Positions 10,105-19,317 of a stretch of 26,890 nucleotides of DNA are shown here, one piece after another. A program made the translations under genes and the position numbers. The notes below the pieces were generated by a model. The model had not been told where the DNA came from, ran no database searches, and worked only from the letters and a program-made list of their open reading frames with translations. Location of the stretch: NCBI GenBank assembly GCA_045613585.1, contig JAZLBG010000145.1, positions 1-26,890 on the forward strand. Reading direction: 5' to 3'. Position 1 is the stretch's first letter. Each line of letters opens with the position of its first letter. The stretch comes from Fimenecus sp045613585. GTDB taxonomy: Bacteria; Bacillota; Clostridia; Oscillospirales; Acutalibacteraceae.

Positions 10105-10143
10105 ACGTGCTTGCAGTTTTTCCTTGTTTATCTGTAAGCACGT
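10105..10143 (+). terminator. Hairpin after the tail tube gene (partial terminator or stabiliser)
   Basis: Arms ACGTGCTTGCAG (10105-10116) and CTGTAAGCACGT (10132-10143) pair over 12 positions, one of them G-U, around a 15-base pyrimidine-rich loop. There is no U-tail after it. A comparable hairpin follows the capsid gene, so both abundant structural messages end in strong stems. Confidence 0.55.
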
Positions 10144-10183
10144 ATTTAAAACAAGGATTCTTTAATTCTTAAACAAGGAAATC

Positions 10184-10474
10184 ATGAAAGTAACAATTAA
10201 CGGTGCAGAAAAAGAAATCACCATTTCAAACGTTTATACAAGAAAAATTGATCGTGAATACAATGATATTCTTCTCGATTGATTGAAAGCAACACCACAG
10301 CAATTACAAGCTGGTGAAATTGAAATCGCAATTTCAAACGGACAAAAGGCAAATGATTATTTAATCGTTGCAATGACAAATTTAACAGCAGAAGAAGTTG
10401 ATTGATTGACGGTTGAAGATTACGAAAAAGTTCTTGAAGCAGTGGAAAAAGCAAAAATACCCAGTAAAAAATAA
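10184..10474 (+). CDS. Tail assembly chaperone, upstream (G-type) frame
   Basis: The 96-residue product begins MKVTINGAEKEITISNVYTRKIDREYNDIL, like many gpG-type chaperones that bind the tape measure protein before tube polymerisation, and ends in VEDYEKVLEAVEKAKIPSKK. It has a rare good Shine-Dalgarno-like AAGGAA nine bases before ATG. The second frame (10386-10709) overlaps its 3' end in the +1 (equivalently -2) frame, as expected for programmed frameshifting. Candidate slip sites are the proline codon CCC at 10460 and the A6 run 10466-10471 directly before the stop. Confidence 0.78.
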
Positions 10475-10709
10475 TGCTATTCTTGAACAATTCGCAAAAA
10501 CATTACGTTCATGAAGTTGATTAACAAAAGAACACCGTGATTACATATTGATTAAAGAATTATATCATTGCAAGCCGTCGGATTTAGACAATGAAAGTGA
10601 ACATGTTCTTAATCTACACTTTGCAATGATCCAAGAAGAAAGAAAACGGGAACATATTCAAAGTGAAAGAGAAAAGCAAAAATCCAAAGTTTCATCACAT
10701 AAAAAATAA
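10434..10709 (+). CDS. Tail assembly chaperone, T-type extension (frameshift partner)
   Basis: The frame is open from 10386 and has no ATG near its beginning; TTG 10434 is only a nominal start. The peptide after the overlap reads NNAILEQFAKTLRSGSGLTKEHRDYILIKELYHCKPSDLD, ending in a Lys/Arg/Glu-rich tail (SEREKQKSKVSSHKK). Its small size, position between the G-type gene and the tape measure, and absence of a proper start make it the T-domain of a G-T fusion produced by recoding. It lies in +1 frame relative to the upstream gene, unlike lambda (-1) but as in Listeria phage PSA (+1) or Mu (-2). Two TGA=Gly codons occur in RSGSG. Confidence 0.68.
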
Positions 10710-10714
10710 TCCAC

Positions 10715-12736
10715 ATGGCAAGCACAGAATATAATTTAAAACTTAACATATCGGCAAACAATCAAGCAAGTAAAGAGCTTGATAATGTTTCAAAATGAGT
10801 TTCGAAAATCGAAGAACAAGCAAGCAAATTGCAGAATTGATTTTCATGGTGAAAAAACACCGAAAAAACATTGAAACAAATCGGAGTAACAGCAACAGCA
10901 GTGGCTTGAAGTATGGCTTTGTTATGAAAAAGTTTTATTGACGCTTCAATAGAAAACGAACCATTACAAAGATCATTTGAAAGATTATCAGAAAGTGCAT
11001 GAATAGCAAGTGATGAAATGTTGAAAGCAATGAGAAAGGCTTCAAGATGAACCGTTGCAGATACACAATTAATGGCACAAGCAAACAAAGCATATTCATT
11101 ATGAGTGGTTTCAAACGTTGAAGATATGTCAACGATTATGGAAATTGCACGTGTAAAAGGGCAAGCAATGTGAAGAACAATGGAAGAAGCTTTGGACGAT
11201 ATCGTAACATGATTATGAAGATGATCAGTTCAGATTTTGGACAATTTGTGAATCGTTATTAAACAAACCGAAGCACAAGAAATGTATGCACAAATGCTTT
11301 GAAAAACTGTGGATCAATTAACAGAAGCAGAAAAGAAGCAAGCATTAACAAATGCGGTTGTTGCACAATGAAAAAAGGAACTTGCAGAAGCTGGTGAAGT
11401 TCAAGAAACAATGCAAGAAAAATTGGCAAGAGTAAATGCACAACGGCAAAACATGAAAAATACAATTTGAAATGCATTAATTCCAGTTGTTGATAAATTA
11501 TTAAAGGCAGTTACACCAATTATTGAAAAGGTTGTAAACTGGATTGAAAAGAATCCAAAATTAACAGCAACAATAATGACCGTTGTTACAGCGGTTGCAT
11601 GATTAATTGCGGTTGTTTCATGATTGGCTTTGGCTTTACCATGATTAATGACGGCGTTTACAATGTTGAGTTGACCAATTGGGCGAATAATTGCATGAGT
11701 AACAGCATTATGAGTTGCACGGGCAACAAATTTTTGATGAATAAGAGAAAAAACGCAAGAAGTGGTTGATAAAATTTCGGAAATTGTAAAACCACGAATT
11801 GAAAAATTCCAAGCGTGGCGAAAAGAAAACGGCGAAACTGTAATTGAAATATTAAAAGTTTTACGGGACGCAGTTTGAAATATATTTAAAGCTTGACTTG
11901 ATGTTATTGGTTGAATTCTTGAATGAGCATTCAAAACAATTGATATCATGATGAAAATATTTTCATGAGATTGGGAATGAGCATGGAATGGAATTGTTGA
12001 TTTAACAAAAAGCACACGGGAAACAATCCAAAAAGTAACGGAAGATTTATTTTGACCATTGCTTGATTGGATCGCAGAAAAATTAACAAGTGCGTGGACA
12101 TGGATTACTGAAAAGGTAACAGCAATTAAAGATTCCGTTGTTTGAATATTTACAGCATTATGGGAAGCTTTAAAATTGTGATTTGAATTCTGGATTGCTT
12201 TATTCACATGAGATTGGGAAAAGGTGGCAGAAATTTGAAACACAATGGCACAAAATATTGATACAGCATTGACAAATGCATTCGGAACAATGCGGGAAAA
12301 TATAAAAGGAAAATTCAGAGAATGAATTGATACTGTTCTTGGTTGGGTTGAAAGTTTTGTTGGTGCAATTGAATGAGTTGTTGAAAGAATCAAAAACGCA
12401 TGGAATAACGTAAAAAGTGCGGCACAAAGTGTTGTTTCAAGTGCGAAATCAAAATATGATAGTGCGGTTGCTTCTTTGAAAAGTTTGGTTTCATGATGAA
12501 AAGCTAATTGATGACCAGTTGTAATGTGAAACACATATTTGGTTTGAGAAAAGTGACCAGAATTATTTGTTCCAAACACATCATGAAAAATTATTCCAAA
12601 TAATGAAATCACAAATAATAATTGAATTACAATTAATATTTCAGGAGTAAGTGTAAGAAATGACAATGATATTCAAGAACTTGCAAAAGAAATGATCAGA
12701 CAAGTTAAACTCGAAAAGAATTTCTGAATTGCATAA
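10715..12736 (+). CDS. Tape measure protein
   Basis: The 673-residue product is the longest of the tail genes before the fibre and determines tail length. It has a helical N-terminus (MASTEYNLKLNISANNQASKELDNV), the tape-measure core EDMSTIMEIARVKGQAMGRTMEEALDDIVTGLGRGS with the classic ..A..L...I..G..R.S..., two hydrophobic spans near residues 285-335 (TAVAGLIAVVSGLALALPG), repeated Trp-containing helices (GDWEGAWNGI, GDWEKVAEIG) and the terminal GGPVVMGNTYLVGEKGPELFVP motif seen in many siphophage tape measures. Dozens of TGA=Gly codons occur. At roughly 1.5 angstrom per residue a tail of about 100 nm is implied (inference). The antisense ORF of 421 codons at 11401-12666 is an artefact of this gene's codon use. 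Confidence 0.92.
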
Positions 12737-12761
12737 AATTTATATCAAAGAATAAAATACA

Positions 12762-13595
12762 ATGGACAATATATTACTTAACAGCGGTTTATTATGAAGT
12801 TCACCATACAAGAAATCATGAAAAGGTGCAGATAGTGGAATGTTTATCTTTAATTGATACAACTTGCATAATTGAACAACAAGGCGTGTAATTAATTCAG
12901 ATCATGATGATTTATGAAGCATTGCTTTTGAAACATACGATTACCCAAGAGCAGATTGATGAAACGCTTTGAGTAAATATTACAGAACAAAAACAATTAC
13001 AATTACAATGAGTTTATCAGCACCAACATGAGATTGATTAAACGATTTGATTGATGAATTAAAATTCCAAACAAGCAAAACACAATGATATCTTGATATA
13101 ATAATTAATTGACTTGTAAGAAGACGGGAAGCAACTTTAACATGATTGAGCTTCGGAAGACAAAATTACAATATAAATTTTTTGCAAGATGTAACATTAA
13201 CGTTTAATTGCGTGAATCCATTGGCTTTCAATTTAACAAGTATTACCAACACATACCCTTGAATCAGTGGTAATTATGCAACAGAAATTAATTACACGTG
13301 AAAAGTGAATTGTTACCCAACAATTTATTTAATTGTAAAAGCAGAAAGCGATTTAAATTCATTCAGTATTGATATGAATTGATATGTTTTCACCGTTTCG
13401 CAATCTTTGTTACCATGAGATTTTATAATAATTGATTGAGAAACAAAACTTGTAAAATTGAACGGTAACGTGATTCCATATAATTGACCATTTCCAGTAA
13501 TTGAACCTTGATTAAATCATATTGAAATAAATCTGAATTCATGAGCTTTGGCAAATTATGATATGACATTTATTTATAAAAAGTTCTTCTTGTAA
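12762..13595 (+). CDS. Distal tail protein (Dit-like)
   Basis: The 277-residue product follows the tape measure directly and has the siphovirus distal tail order: MDNILLNSGLLGSSPYKKSGKGADSGMFIFNGYNLHNGTTRRV, then SAPTGDGLNDLIDELKFQTSKTQGYLDI with the typical LNDLIDELK...L helix, then INGLVRRREATLTGLSFGRQNYNINFLQDVTLTFNCVNPLAF with the strand FLQDVTLTF..C.NP that closes the N-terminal ring-forming domain. A C-terminal galectin-like beta domain is plausible (residues 155-277). The stop TAATG overlaps the next start. It would form the hexameric hub ring at the tail tip. Confidence 0.72.
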
Positions 13596-14599
13596 TGAAT
13601 AGATATGATATAAAAATTTACAGCAAAACATGAGTATATCAACAAACAATTAATCCAAACGTTGTTATGAATGATATTTCTTTTTCAGAAAATACAAATT
13701 GATGACAATGACAATTGCAGTTAAACCTTGCATTGGCTTTTGGTGATACAACATTTCATTGATGAGAATTAATCAAAGTGATCTTGTATAATGAAAGATA
13801 CAAGCAAGGAAAACAAATTTATTTTTGATATGTAACGCAAATTTCAAGAAGATACGATGTGAATAAATGATATATTACGATTACATGTTTATGAATTGCA
13901 AGTTTATTAAATGCGGTTTTATTTACATGAAGTTATAATTGAACGGTTGAATCAGTATTGAATGCGATAATTAGCGAATTTAACGATAATTATTCATGAA
14001 ATTTAATTACAGTATGACAAATTGATTCATATTCAGAAAATATAAGTGTTTCGTTTGATAATAACACAACATGTGCAAAAGCAATAAATACAGTAAATGA
14101 TATTGCGAATTATTACTGGTTTATTGATTCTGAATGAAAGTTTAATTTCAGAGAAAAATTTACACAAACAAACCATATTGTTGCAAATCAACAAGTGGTT
14201 GAAAGTATGGATTTAAATTACGATATTGAACAAATTACAAATAGAATATACGTTGAAAGAAAAGATTGAACCATAAAGGTTTATGAAAATACAGATTCAC
14301 AAAACACATATTGAATCAAAGAAAGATACGATAAACAGCAAAACATAGTGGATCAAACAACGCAAGATGAATATTGAAATAATTATTTGGATCAATACGC
14401 AACACCAAAAAACGCAAGCACAATCGTAATAAATGCAGAATACGATATTGAATCAATTATTCCATGAGATACTGTAACGGTGGTAAACAGCGAATACAGT
14501 ATTAAAAATTTGTTGATTGAAAAAATCAAATACACACCAACGAAAATTACATTAACACTCGAAGAAACAGAAACGTTGCGAAGTGTTATCAGTGATTAA
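13595..14599 (+). CDS. Tail-tip hub protein (Tal-like, N-terminal part of baseplate hub)
   Basis: The 334-residue product begins MNRYDIKIYSKTGVYQQTINPNVVMNDISFSENTNGGQGQLQLNL, the pattern of siphovirus minor tail/hub proteins (gp27-like) in which an early strand set is followed by G.....L......GGELIKVILYN. Further features: YFGYVTQISRRYDVNKGYITITCLGIASLLN, then VNDIANYYWFIDSEGKFNFRE, which is a classic hub motif. The C-terminus ends IPGDTVTVVNSEYSIKNLLIEKIKYTPTKITLTLEE, the typical last sheet of such hubs. Coupled to Dit by ATG/stop overlap. No peptidase domain is attached. Confidence 0.72.
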
Positions 14600-14630
14600 G
14601 TTGTTTTTTACTTTATATACATGCAAAACA

Positions 14631-17060
14631 ATGACGTTTGTAAAATTCCAAAACAGCAATAATGCAAACAGCACCATGATTGCGGACATATCAGCAAGTG
14701 CAACGGCATTATTAATAAAAGATTGAGATCAATCTTTATTTCCAACCACATTTCCATTTCTTTTAACACTTGAACATCTTGATTCAGATTGAAATGTAAC
14801 TTTACGTGAAATCGTAAAAGCAACAGCAAGCAATCAGAATTCATATACAATTGTTAGATGAGCTTGAACATGTGTTCAAGATGATACGGCTTCAAATAGA
14901 AGTCAAGATAATACAGCACACGCATTTTATGCTGGTGACAGAGTTTCACTTTATCGAACAGCAGAACAAGTAAAAGATATTCAAGATAAACTCGAAACAA
15001 GTGCAAACGATACAGCAATTGCAAGCGAATATGACAGCACAGCAACATACGATGTTGATGATGTTGTTATGTATAAATGAGATCGTTATGTATGTAATAC
15101 AGCCGTTTCGGTTGCAGAAGCTTTTGATTCAACAAAATGGACAAAAGTTTCAGTTCAATATGATCTTGATACAATGCAAACAGAAATTGACGATTTAGCA
15201 AGTCAAAGTGGTGCAAGTGATCATTTGGAAGATGAGTGATTGGTTGGTTCTTATTATGAATTAACAGATACAATGTTTCGTCAATTAACAACAACATATG
15301 ATAATGCAAGCGTTGACGCAAACGTTGGAGATGTAAACGCAAATACAGAATTACATATTCAAAGGCAAGGTTCTTGAACAGCAAGCAACCAATTAAAATT
15401 AAAAGTAAAAATGTGATGATCACCAACAACAAGTTTAATTGTTGAAGTAAGAAAATGAGTTTCAGTAATTAATTCAAATAAAAAAACTTCATATTGGTAT
15501 GGTGATTCAAATAATGTAATTGCAAGTGCAACATTACCATATACAACTTTTTCTTCAAGTTACCAAGAAATAACAGTTGCTTTGGACAATTCTTTTGGTT
15601 GAACTGAATGAGAATTGCTTGATATTGTAATTTATCAAGCAAATCACATCGTAAATGCAAGTAACTATTATGTTATTGCTTGCGATTCAACACAGCAATC
15701 AGACGCATTCCAATATTTGAAAATTGCAAATGATCTTGAAACAGTAAAACAAAGTGGTGAAATTCCATATTGTGTTTCAGATTGATTCGCAAATATATTA
15801 TTAACAAGAGTTACAACGGCTGGTGCGTATGCTTTACCAAGAAATTTAAAAACGCTTTGAGAAAAAGCAAAATTAACAACATTTTGAAGACATACGGATT
15901 GAGTTTGGCTTGATCATAAAGATGAATCAAACATCGAATATGTGCATGGTGGTTATAAAACATATACTGTTAAACGATCTGAAACTTCGACACCAACATC
16001 AGCATTCGTTGAATATGCAGATGACGCAGAATGATTAACACAATGAAGTTCAGATTTCGATACATTCTTTGGTTTTTCATGAGTAAGATTAACAGCTTCA
16101 TGATTAGAATCATGAACAGTTGATTTAACAAGCATGAGTTCACAAAGTGGTTTAACTTCATGAGATAACGTTATGGTAAAATTCCCAATACGTGGAATAA
16201 AAATGACAAAATCTTGAAGCACAGTTACACTTTCAATTACAAATAATCCAAATGCAGAAGATGAATGATTCCAATATTTCGCACATTCAAGATGAACATT
16301 ATCAAATCCAATCAAGAAAAGTGCATTTTATCTTTGAGTTTATGAATGAAGTCTTTCAAGTTCAGTTTTAAAATCTCTTTCATGAGCAACCGTTGAAGCT
16401 TCACATACAATGCAAGAATTCATAAATTATGCACGTGCAAATGATAGCAATGATTGAACGGCTTGATATGATATTGTTTGATTCTACCAAAGAATGTATA
16501 TCAATGCATTATACATGATGAAATATTGTTCTTTGAATACACAATGAGTAATTGGACAATGAATCGTTTCATGATCAAAGCAAGCTTCATGATGAAGTAA
16601 TTCAATTGCATGAGTAACTGGTGGTGATACATCATGAACAACAAGTTACATGAAATTATTCTGACTTGAAAACTGGTGGTGAAATGTTTCTGAATGGCTT
16701 GGTTGATTATGCACGGATTGAAGCAAGAATCTTTATACAGCTTTGAGTGGATTCGTTGGAGATATTAAAACAACTTCACCATACGAAAATACTTGAACAG
16801 CAATTTCACATTCATGATCATATTATTGTTTATCAAGTATTGCATGAAATAATAAAGCAATGTTTGCACCGCTTGCAACAGTAAACAATTCAAATTACAA
16901 CACATATTATAGCGATCGTGCGAATGTGAGTGCTTCTTGTTTGGCTCATGCCGGTGGTGATTATGGTAGTGGTGCTTATGCTGGTGCTTTCTGTTTGTAT
17001 GTGAATTATTCCGCTTCGAGTTCGTATGCGTATTTCGGTTCTCGCTTAATGTTCCTTTAA
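14631..17060 (+). CDS. Receptor-binding tail protein, DGR variable target with C-type-lectin-like end
   Basis: The 809-residue product is the last tail gene and the DGR target. An N-terminal attachment domain (about 1-115) is followed by a carbohydrate-binding-like module around 133-172 (YDSTATYDVDDVVMYKGDRY, CNTAV...EAFDSTKWTKVS), a beta-rich domain with DNSFGGTEGELLDIVIYQ (about 230-345), further beta domains, and from about 555 a formylglycine-generating-enzyme/C-type-lectin-like domain with the motif GLENWWGNVSEWLGG (about 676-690). The final 48 residues (761-808) are encoded by the VR: SDRANVSASCLAHAGGDY onward, ending SRLMFL. This is the architecture of known DGR variable proteins such as Mtd/TvpA, where VR residues line the ligand-binding face. 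Glycines upstream are mostly TGA but the VR uses only GGT. Confidence 0.88.
16911..17054 (+). repeat. DGR variable repeat (VR)
   Basis: This 144-bp segment encodes residues 761-808 of the tail protein and aligns without gaps to the TR 544 bases downstream. There are 21 mismatches, 19 of them where TR has adenine (A to G, T or C), which is the hallmark of DGR mutagenic homing. The two others are C-to-T at 16938 (Arg to Cys) and 17050 (Thr to Met); the latter lies in the 3' segment that acts as the homing initiation site, where VR and TR are expected to differ. Ten of twelve TR AAT codons are changed here. Confidence 0.95.
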
Positions 17061-17082
17061 ACGAGCGTAAGCGAAGTTCCCC

Positions 17083-17107
17083 TTTCCCGCCGTTTATCGG
17101 CGGTAAA
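17083..17107 (+). promoter_or_regulatory. GC-rich hairpin downstream of VR (candidate homing element)
   Basis: A perfect 6-bp stem CCGCCG/CGGCGG (17087-17092 with 17098-17103), five-base loop TTTAT, is extended by TTT/AAA across a C-T mismatch. It lies 32 bases after the VR and has no counterpart after TR. In the Bordetella phage DGR, a hairpin/cruciform just after VR promotes target recognition, and this element sits in the equivalent place. Confidence 0.6.
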
Positions 17108-17138
17108 CCACTTCAACTCTGCCGAAGGCTTTTACATC

Positions 17139-17333
17139 ATGCAAATAAAAAATATGAAAATAACGATCAATATTGAAAAAGAAGAAAAACAACCAATTGA
17201 ATATGAATTGGATTGTTACGGTCAATGGAGTAAAACGGAATATTCGGAAGATGAAGTAATAATAAATATTCATGAAAAAGAAGAAGATAAATCAAAAACA
17301 AAATATGAAAACAAAAAAGGAATGGGGTATTAA
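17139..17333 (+). CDS. Small acidic protein at the Avd position of the DGR
   Basis: The 64-residue product, MQIKNMKITINIEKEEKQPIEYELDCYGQWSKTE then a Glu/Lys/Asp-rich tail ending NKKGMGY, lies between VR and TR where the accessory gene avd sits in the Bordetella phage DGR. Canonical Avd is about 125 residues, a basic four-helix barrel; this protein is half that length, acidic, and looks beta-rich at its N-terminus. All three glycines use GGN and none TGA. Its stop codon lies in the loop of a 12-bp hairpin. It may be an unrelated small protein or a novel DGR helper; I do not recognise it. An ATG 15 bases downstream (MKITINIE) is an alternative start. Confidence 0.6.
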   Translation: MQIKNMKITINIEKEEKQPIEYELDCYGQWSKTEYSEDEVIINIHEKEEDKSKTKYENKKGMGY

Positions 17334-17347
17334 AGCCCCGTTCCTTT
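17316..17347 (+). terminator. 12-bp hairpin overlapping the stop of the small DGR gene
   Basis: AAAGGAATGGGG (17316-17327) pairs with CCCCGTTCCTTT (17336-17347), with one G-U pair, around loop TATTAAAG that contains the TAA stop. There is no T-run after it, so it may separate the target-gene message from the TR RNA, or be part of the TR RNA 5' structure, rather than terminate efficiently. Just after it TTGGGT (17346) and TATAAA (17370), 18 bases apart, form a weak candidate promoter for TR RNA. Confidence 0.5.
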
Positions 17348-17454
17348 GGGTTATATGGTCGGAAGCGAGTATAAAATATAAACGTTTTCGCCTTTGTTGG
17401 CTATACAAAAAAGTGGACGAAACCATGTATAAGCTCAATGGGGTAAGTAACAAA

Positions 17455-17598
17455 AGCGATAATGCGAATGTGAATGCTTCTCGTTTGGCTCATACCAGTG
17501 GTAATTATAGTAATGGTGCTAATGCTGGTGCTTTCTATTTGAATGTGAATAATTCCACTTCGAATTCGAATACGAATATCGGTTCTCACTTAACGTTC
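17455..17598 (+). repeat. DGR template repeat (TR), non-coding RNA template
   Basis: This 144-bp segment is the invariant template copied by the RT with adenine-specific errors and transferred to VR. Read in the VR frame it has 38 adenines, mostly in twelve AAT codons, and half of them differ in the VR. Because no TR codon ends in A or G in a context that adenine changes could convert to TAA or TAG, variation can never introduce a stop. It contains no TGA. The ORF that crosses it (17272-17619) is not considered a gene, because its only function here is as template RNA. Confidence 0.93.
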
Positions 17599-17839
17599 TT
17601 TATAAATTCCCTATTTTAATTCAAAACCTATGATGTGCTTGATTTTTCCCAAAAGGTGAAATCAAGATGTGTTAAATGATAGCTATATAACCCCGCCTCT
17701 TGGCGAAACATAAAATTACTGGGGAGATCGTATTGGTAATTATATTCATATAAACCACTTGGTATTAACAATGTTTATCACTAAATATAATGAATGTTCG
17801 ATTGTAAAGGAACATTATAGGTAAAAAACAAAAGCATAA
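17599..17839 (+). ncRNA. TR-RT spacer, structured part of the template RNA
   Basis: The 240 bases between TR and RT hold no gene but several stems: CTTGATTT/AAATCAAG (17638-17645 with 17659-17666), a nested CCCC/GGGG (17691-17694 with 17721-17724) enclosing GCC/GGC, and AATGTTC/GAACATT (17793-17799 with 17810-17816) just before the RT start. In the Bordetella system the corresponding spacer RNA folds and is required for priming and cDNA synthesis. Whether these stems serve that role is inferred from position. Together with 17348-17454, which shows nothing beyond a weak promoter-like sequence, this covers the gene-free stretch from 17334 to 17839. Confidence 0.6.
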
Positions 17840-18958
17840 ATGAAAAGATACTGAAATATTTATGAAAAAATTTATGATCTTGATAATCTTAAAGAAGCAC
17901 ACAAACAAGCGAGAAAAGACAAACAATTATACAGAGAAGTGAAAATGGTAAATGCAAGCGAAGAATATTTCTTAAAGAAAATTCAAAAGCTTCTGAAAGA
18001 AAAGAAATATCATATTACAGCAAAAGATTATTCAGTTTCAATAATCCGAGACAAAACCAAATCAAGAGAATTACGAAAATTAAAATATTACCCGCACCGT
18101 ATAATACAGCGGGCGATCATGTTACAAATTGAAAAATATTTCATGCAAACATTCACAGATTTTACATGTGCAAGTGTAAAATGAAGATGAATGACGCACG
18201 TAATGGAATTAATGGACAGATACATGAGAGATAAAGAATGAACGGCGTATTGTTTGAAAATAGATATATCGAAATTTTACCCGAATGTGAATCACAGAAT
18301 TCTGAAAAAATTATTGAGAAAGAAATTTAAAGATAAAGATTTGTTGAATTTGCTGGACATGATCATTGATTCATTTCCATGAAGAAGATGATTACCAATT
18401 TGAAGTTATTTATCACAATTTTTAGCGAATTTTTATCTTTCATATTGCGATCATCGATTAAAAGAAGTGGTAAGATGTAAATATGTTATAAGATACATGG
18501 ACGATATTGTTATTTTATGAAAAAGCAAAAAGCGATTAAGATATGTTTTTCGCAGATTAAAATGATATTTGGACGGTTGCTTGAATTTAAGAATTAAACC
18601 AAATTATCAAATATTTCCAACTGGTGTGAGATGAGTGGATTATGTTTGATACAGATATTTTTACGGTTACAAATTATTGAGAAAATCAACCGCACAGAAA
18701 TTCAAAAAGAAAGCATTACACCTAAAAGAAAAACAAGAAATGTGAGTTGTTTTTAATTTTAGAGAATGGTGCGCAATGAATAGTTATGTTGGACGAATGT
18801 TTCATTGTAATTCATACAGATTATTTGAAAAATATATTGATCCAATAATTCCCAGCATGAACAGATATTATTATTACGAAATTGGAAATAAAAAGAAAAA
18901 CAAGCTGAAAAAGTATTACAGAAAATTGATTCGTAAGAAATACAAGTCAAGAAAATAA
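17840..18958 (+). CDS. DGR reverse transcriptase
   Basis: The 372-residue product has all RT blocks in order: N-terminal MKRYGNIYEKIYDLDNLKEAHKQA typical of retron/DGR-type RTs, motif 2 (KSRELRKLKYYPHRIIQRAI), motif 3 with catalytic Asp (AYCLKIDISKFYPNVNH), the DGR-specific LPIGSYLSQFLANFYL, where IGxxxSQ replaces the QGxxxSP of other RTs, the catalytic YMDD box (VIRYMDDIVILGKSKKRL), and the following GYRYFYGYKLLR motif. It has a basic Tyr/Lys-rich C-terminus. Twelve of 17 glycines are TGA, including the signature IG; the standard code would leave only fragments. It is last in the cassette VR-small gene-TR-RT, matching Bordetella phage order. No avd homologue is visible. Confidence 0.95.
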
Positions 18959-18960
18959 AT

Positions 18961-18996
18961 TTAAAGCTTTGATATTTTCAATTCGTGATTATATTA
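18961..18996 (+). promoter_or_regulatory. Promoter of the lysis-side operon (copy 2)
   Basis: It starts with the same 17 bases as the head operon promoter and repeats TTCGTGATTATA. The -35-like TTTGAT (18968-18973), 16-base spacer and TATATT (18990-18995) precede the gene at 19032. It lies directly after the RT stop, which separates DGR transcription from that of the downstream membrane protein genes. Confidence 0.72.
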
Positions 18997-19031
18997 TACA
19001 TGACAAAATTTTACTTTTTATGTAAAGCAAA

Positions 19032-19316
19032 ATGAAATTATCAGCAACAACAACCAGTTCATCAATAGTTGATTTAATTAATGATGATGAAGTATTAGCA
19101 TTAATTGAAGCAAAAAGAAACGCAAATGAACCAATTGAAATTGAAATAAGTGTTTGATCATGAGATTCAGTTTTTGTTGAAACAATATCAGATGAAGCTT
19201 CAACAACAAATTCTTATGAAGTAACAAGCACATTCAGATTTAAAACATATCAATTGGATCAAGTTTTTGTAATTGCAAGTGATAGCACAGATTTTAACAT
19301 TCAAATCGTTTGATAA
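19032..19316 (+). CDS. Small protein after the lysis-side promoter
   Basis: The 94-residue product MKLSATTTSSSIVDLINDDEVLALIEAKRNANEPIEIEI ... FRFKTYQLDQVFVIASDSTDFNIQIVG has a beta-rich C-terminal half with a pattern seen in small phage structural proteins. It ends with TGA TAA: the TGA codes for the terminal Gly, so a standard-code reading would end one codon earlier. I cannot assign a function; a virion surface or tail accessory component is possible from position. Confidence 0.55.
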
Positions 19317-19317
19317 A

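Noticed and set aside
11401..12666. 421-codon minus-strand ORF
   Set aside because: It lies antisense to the tape measure gene, is low-complexity (Ser/Thr/Ile/Ala/Asn) and arises from avoidance of TAA/TAG-complementary codons in the sense gene; no leader or domain.
17272..17619. Plus-strand ORF covering the TR
   Set aside because: Its TR part mimics the VR protein because TR is the copied template; the N-terminal part overlaps the small DGR gene in another frame and has no supporting start.
18999..19070. Short frame MTKFYFLCKAKG after the second promoter
   Set aside because: Only about 22 codons, overlaps the better 19032 gene and has no supporting feature.
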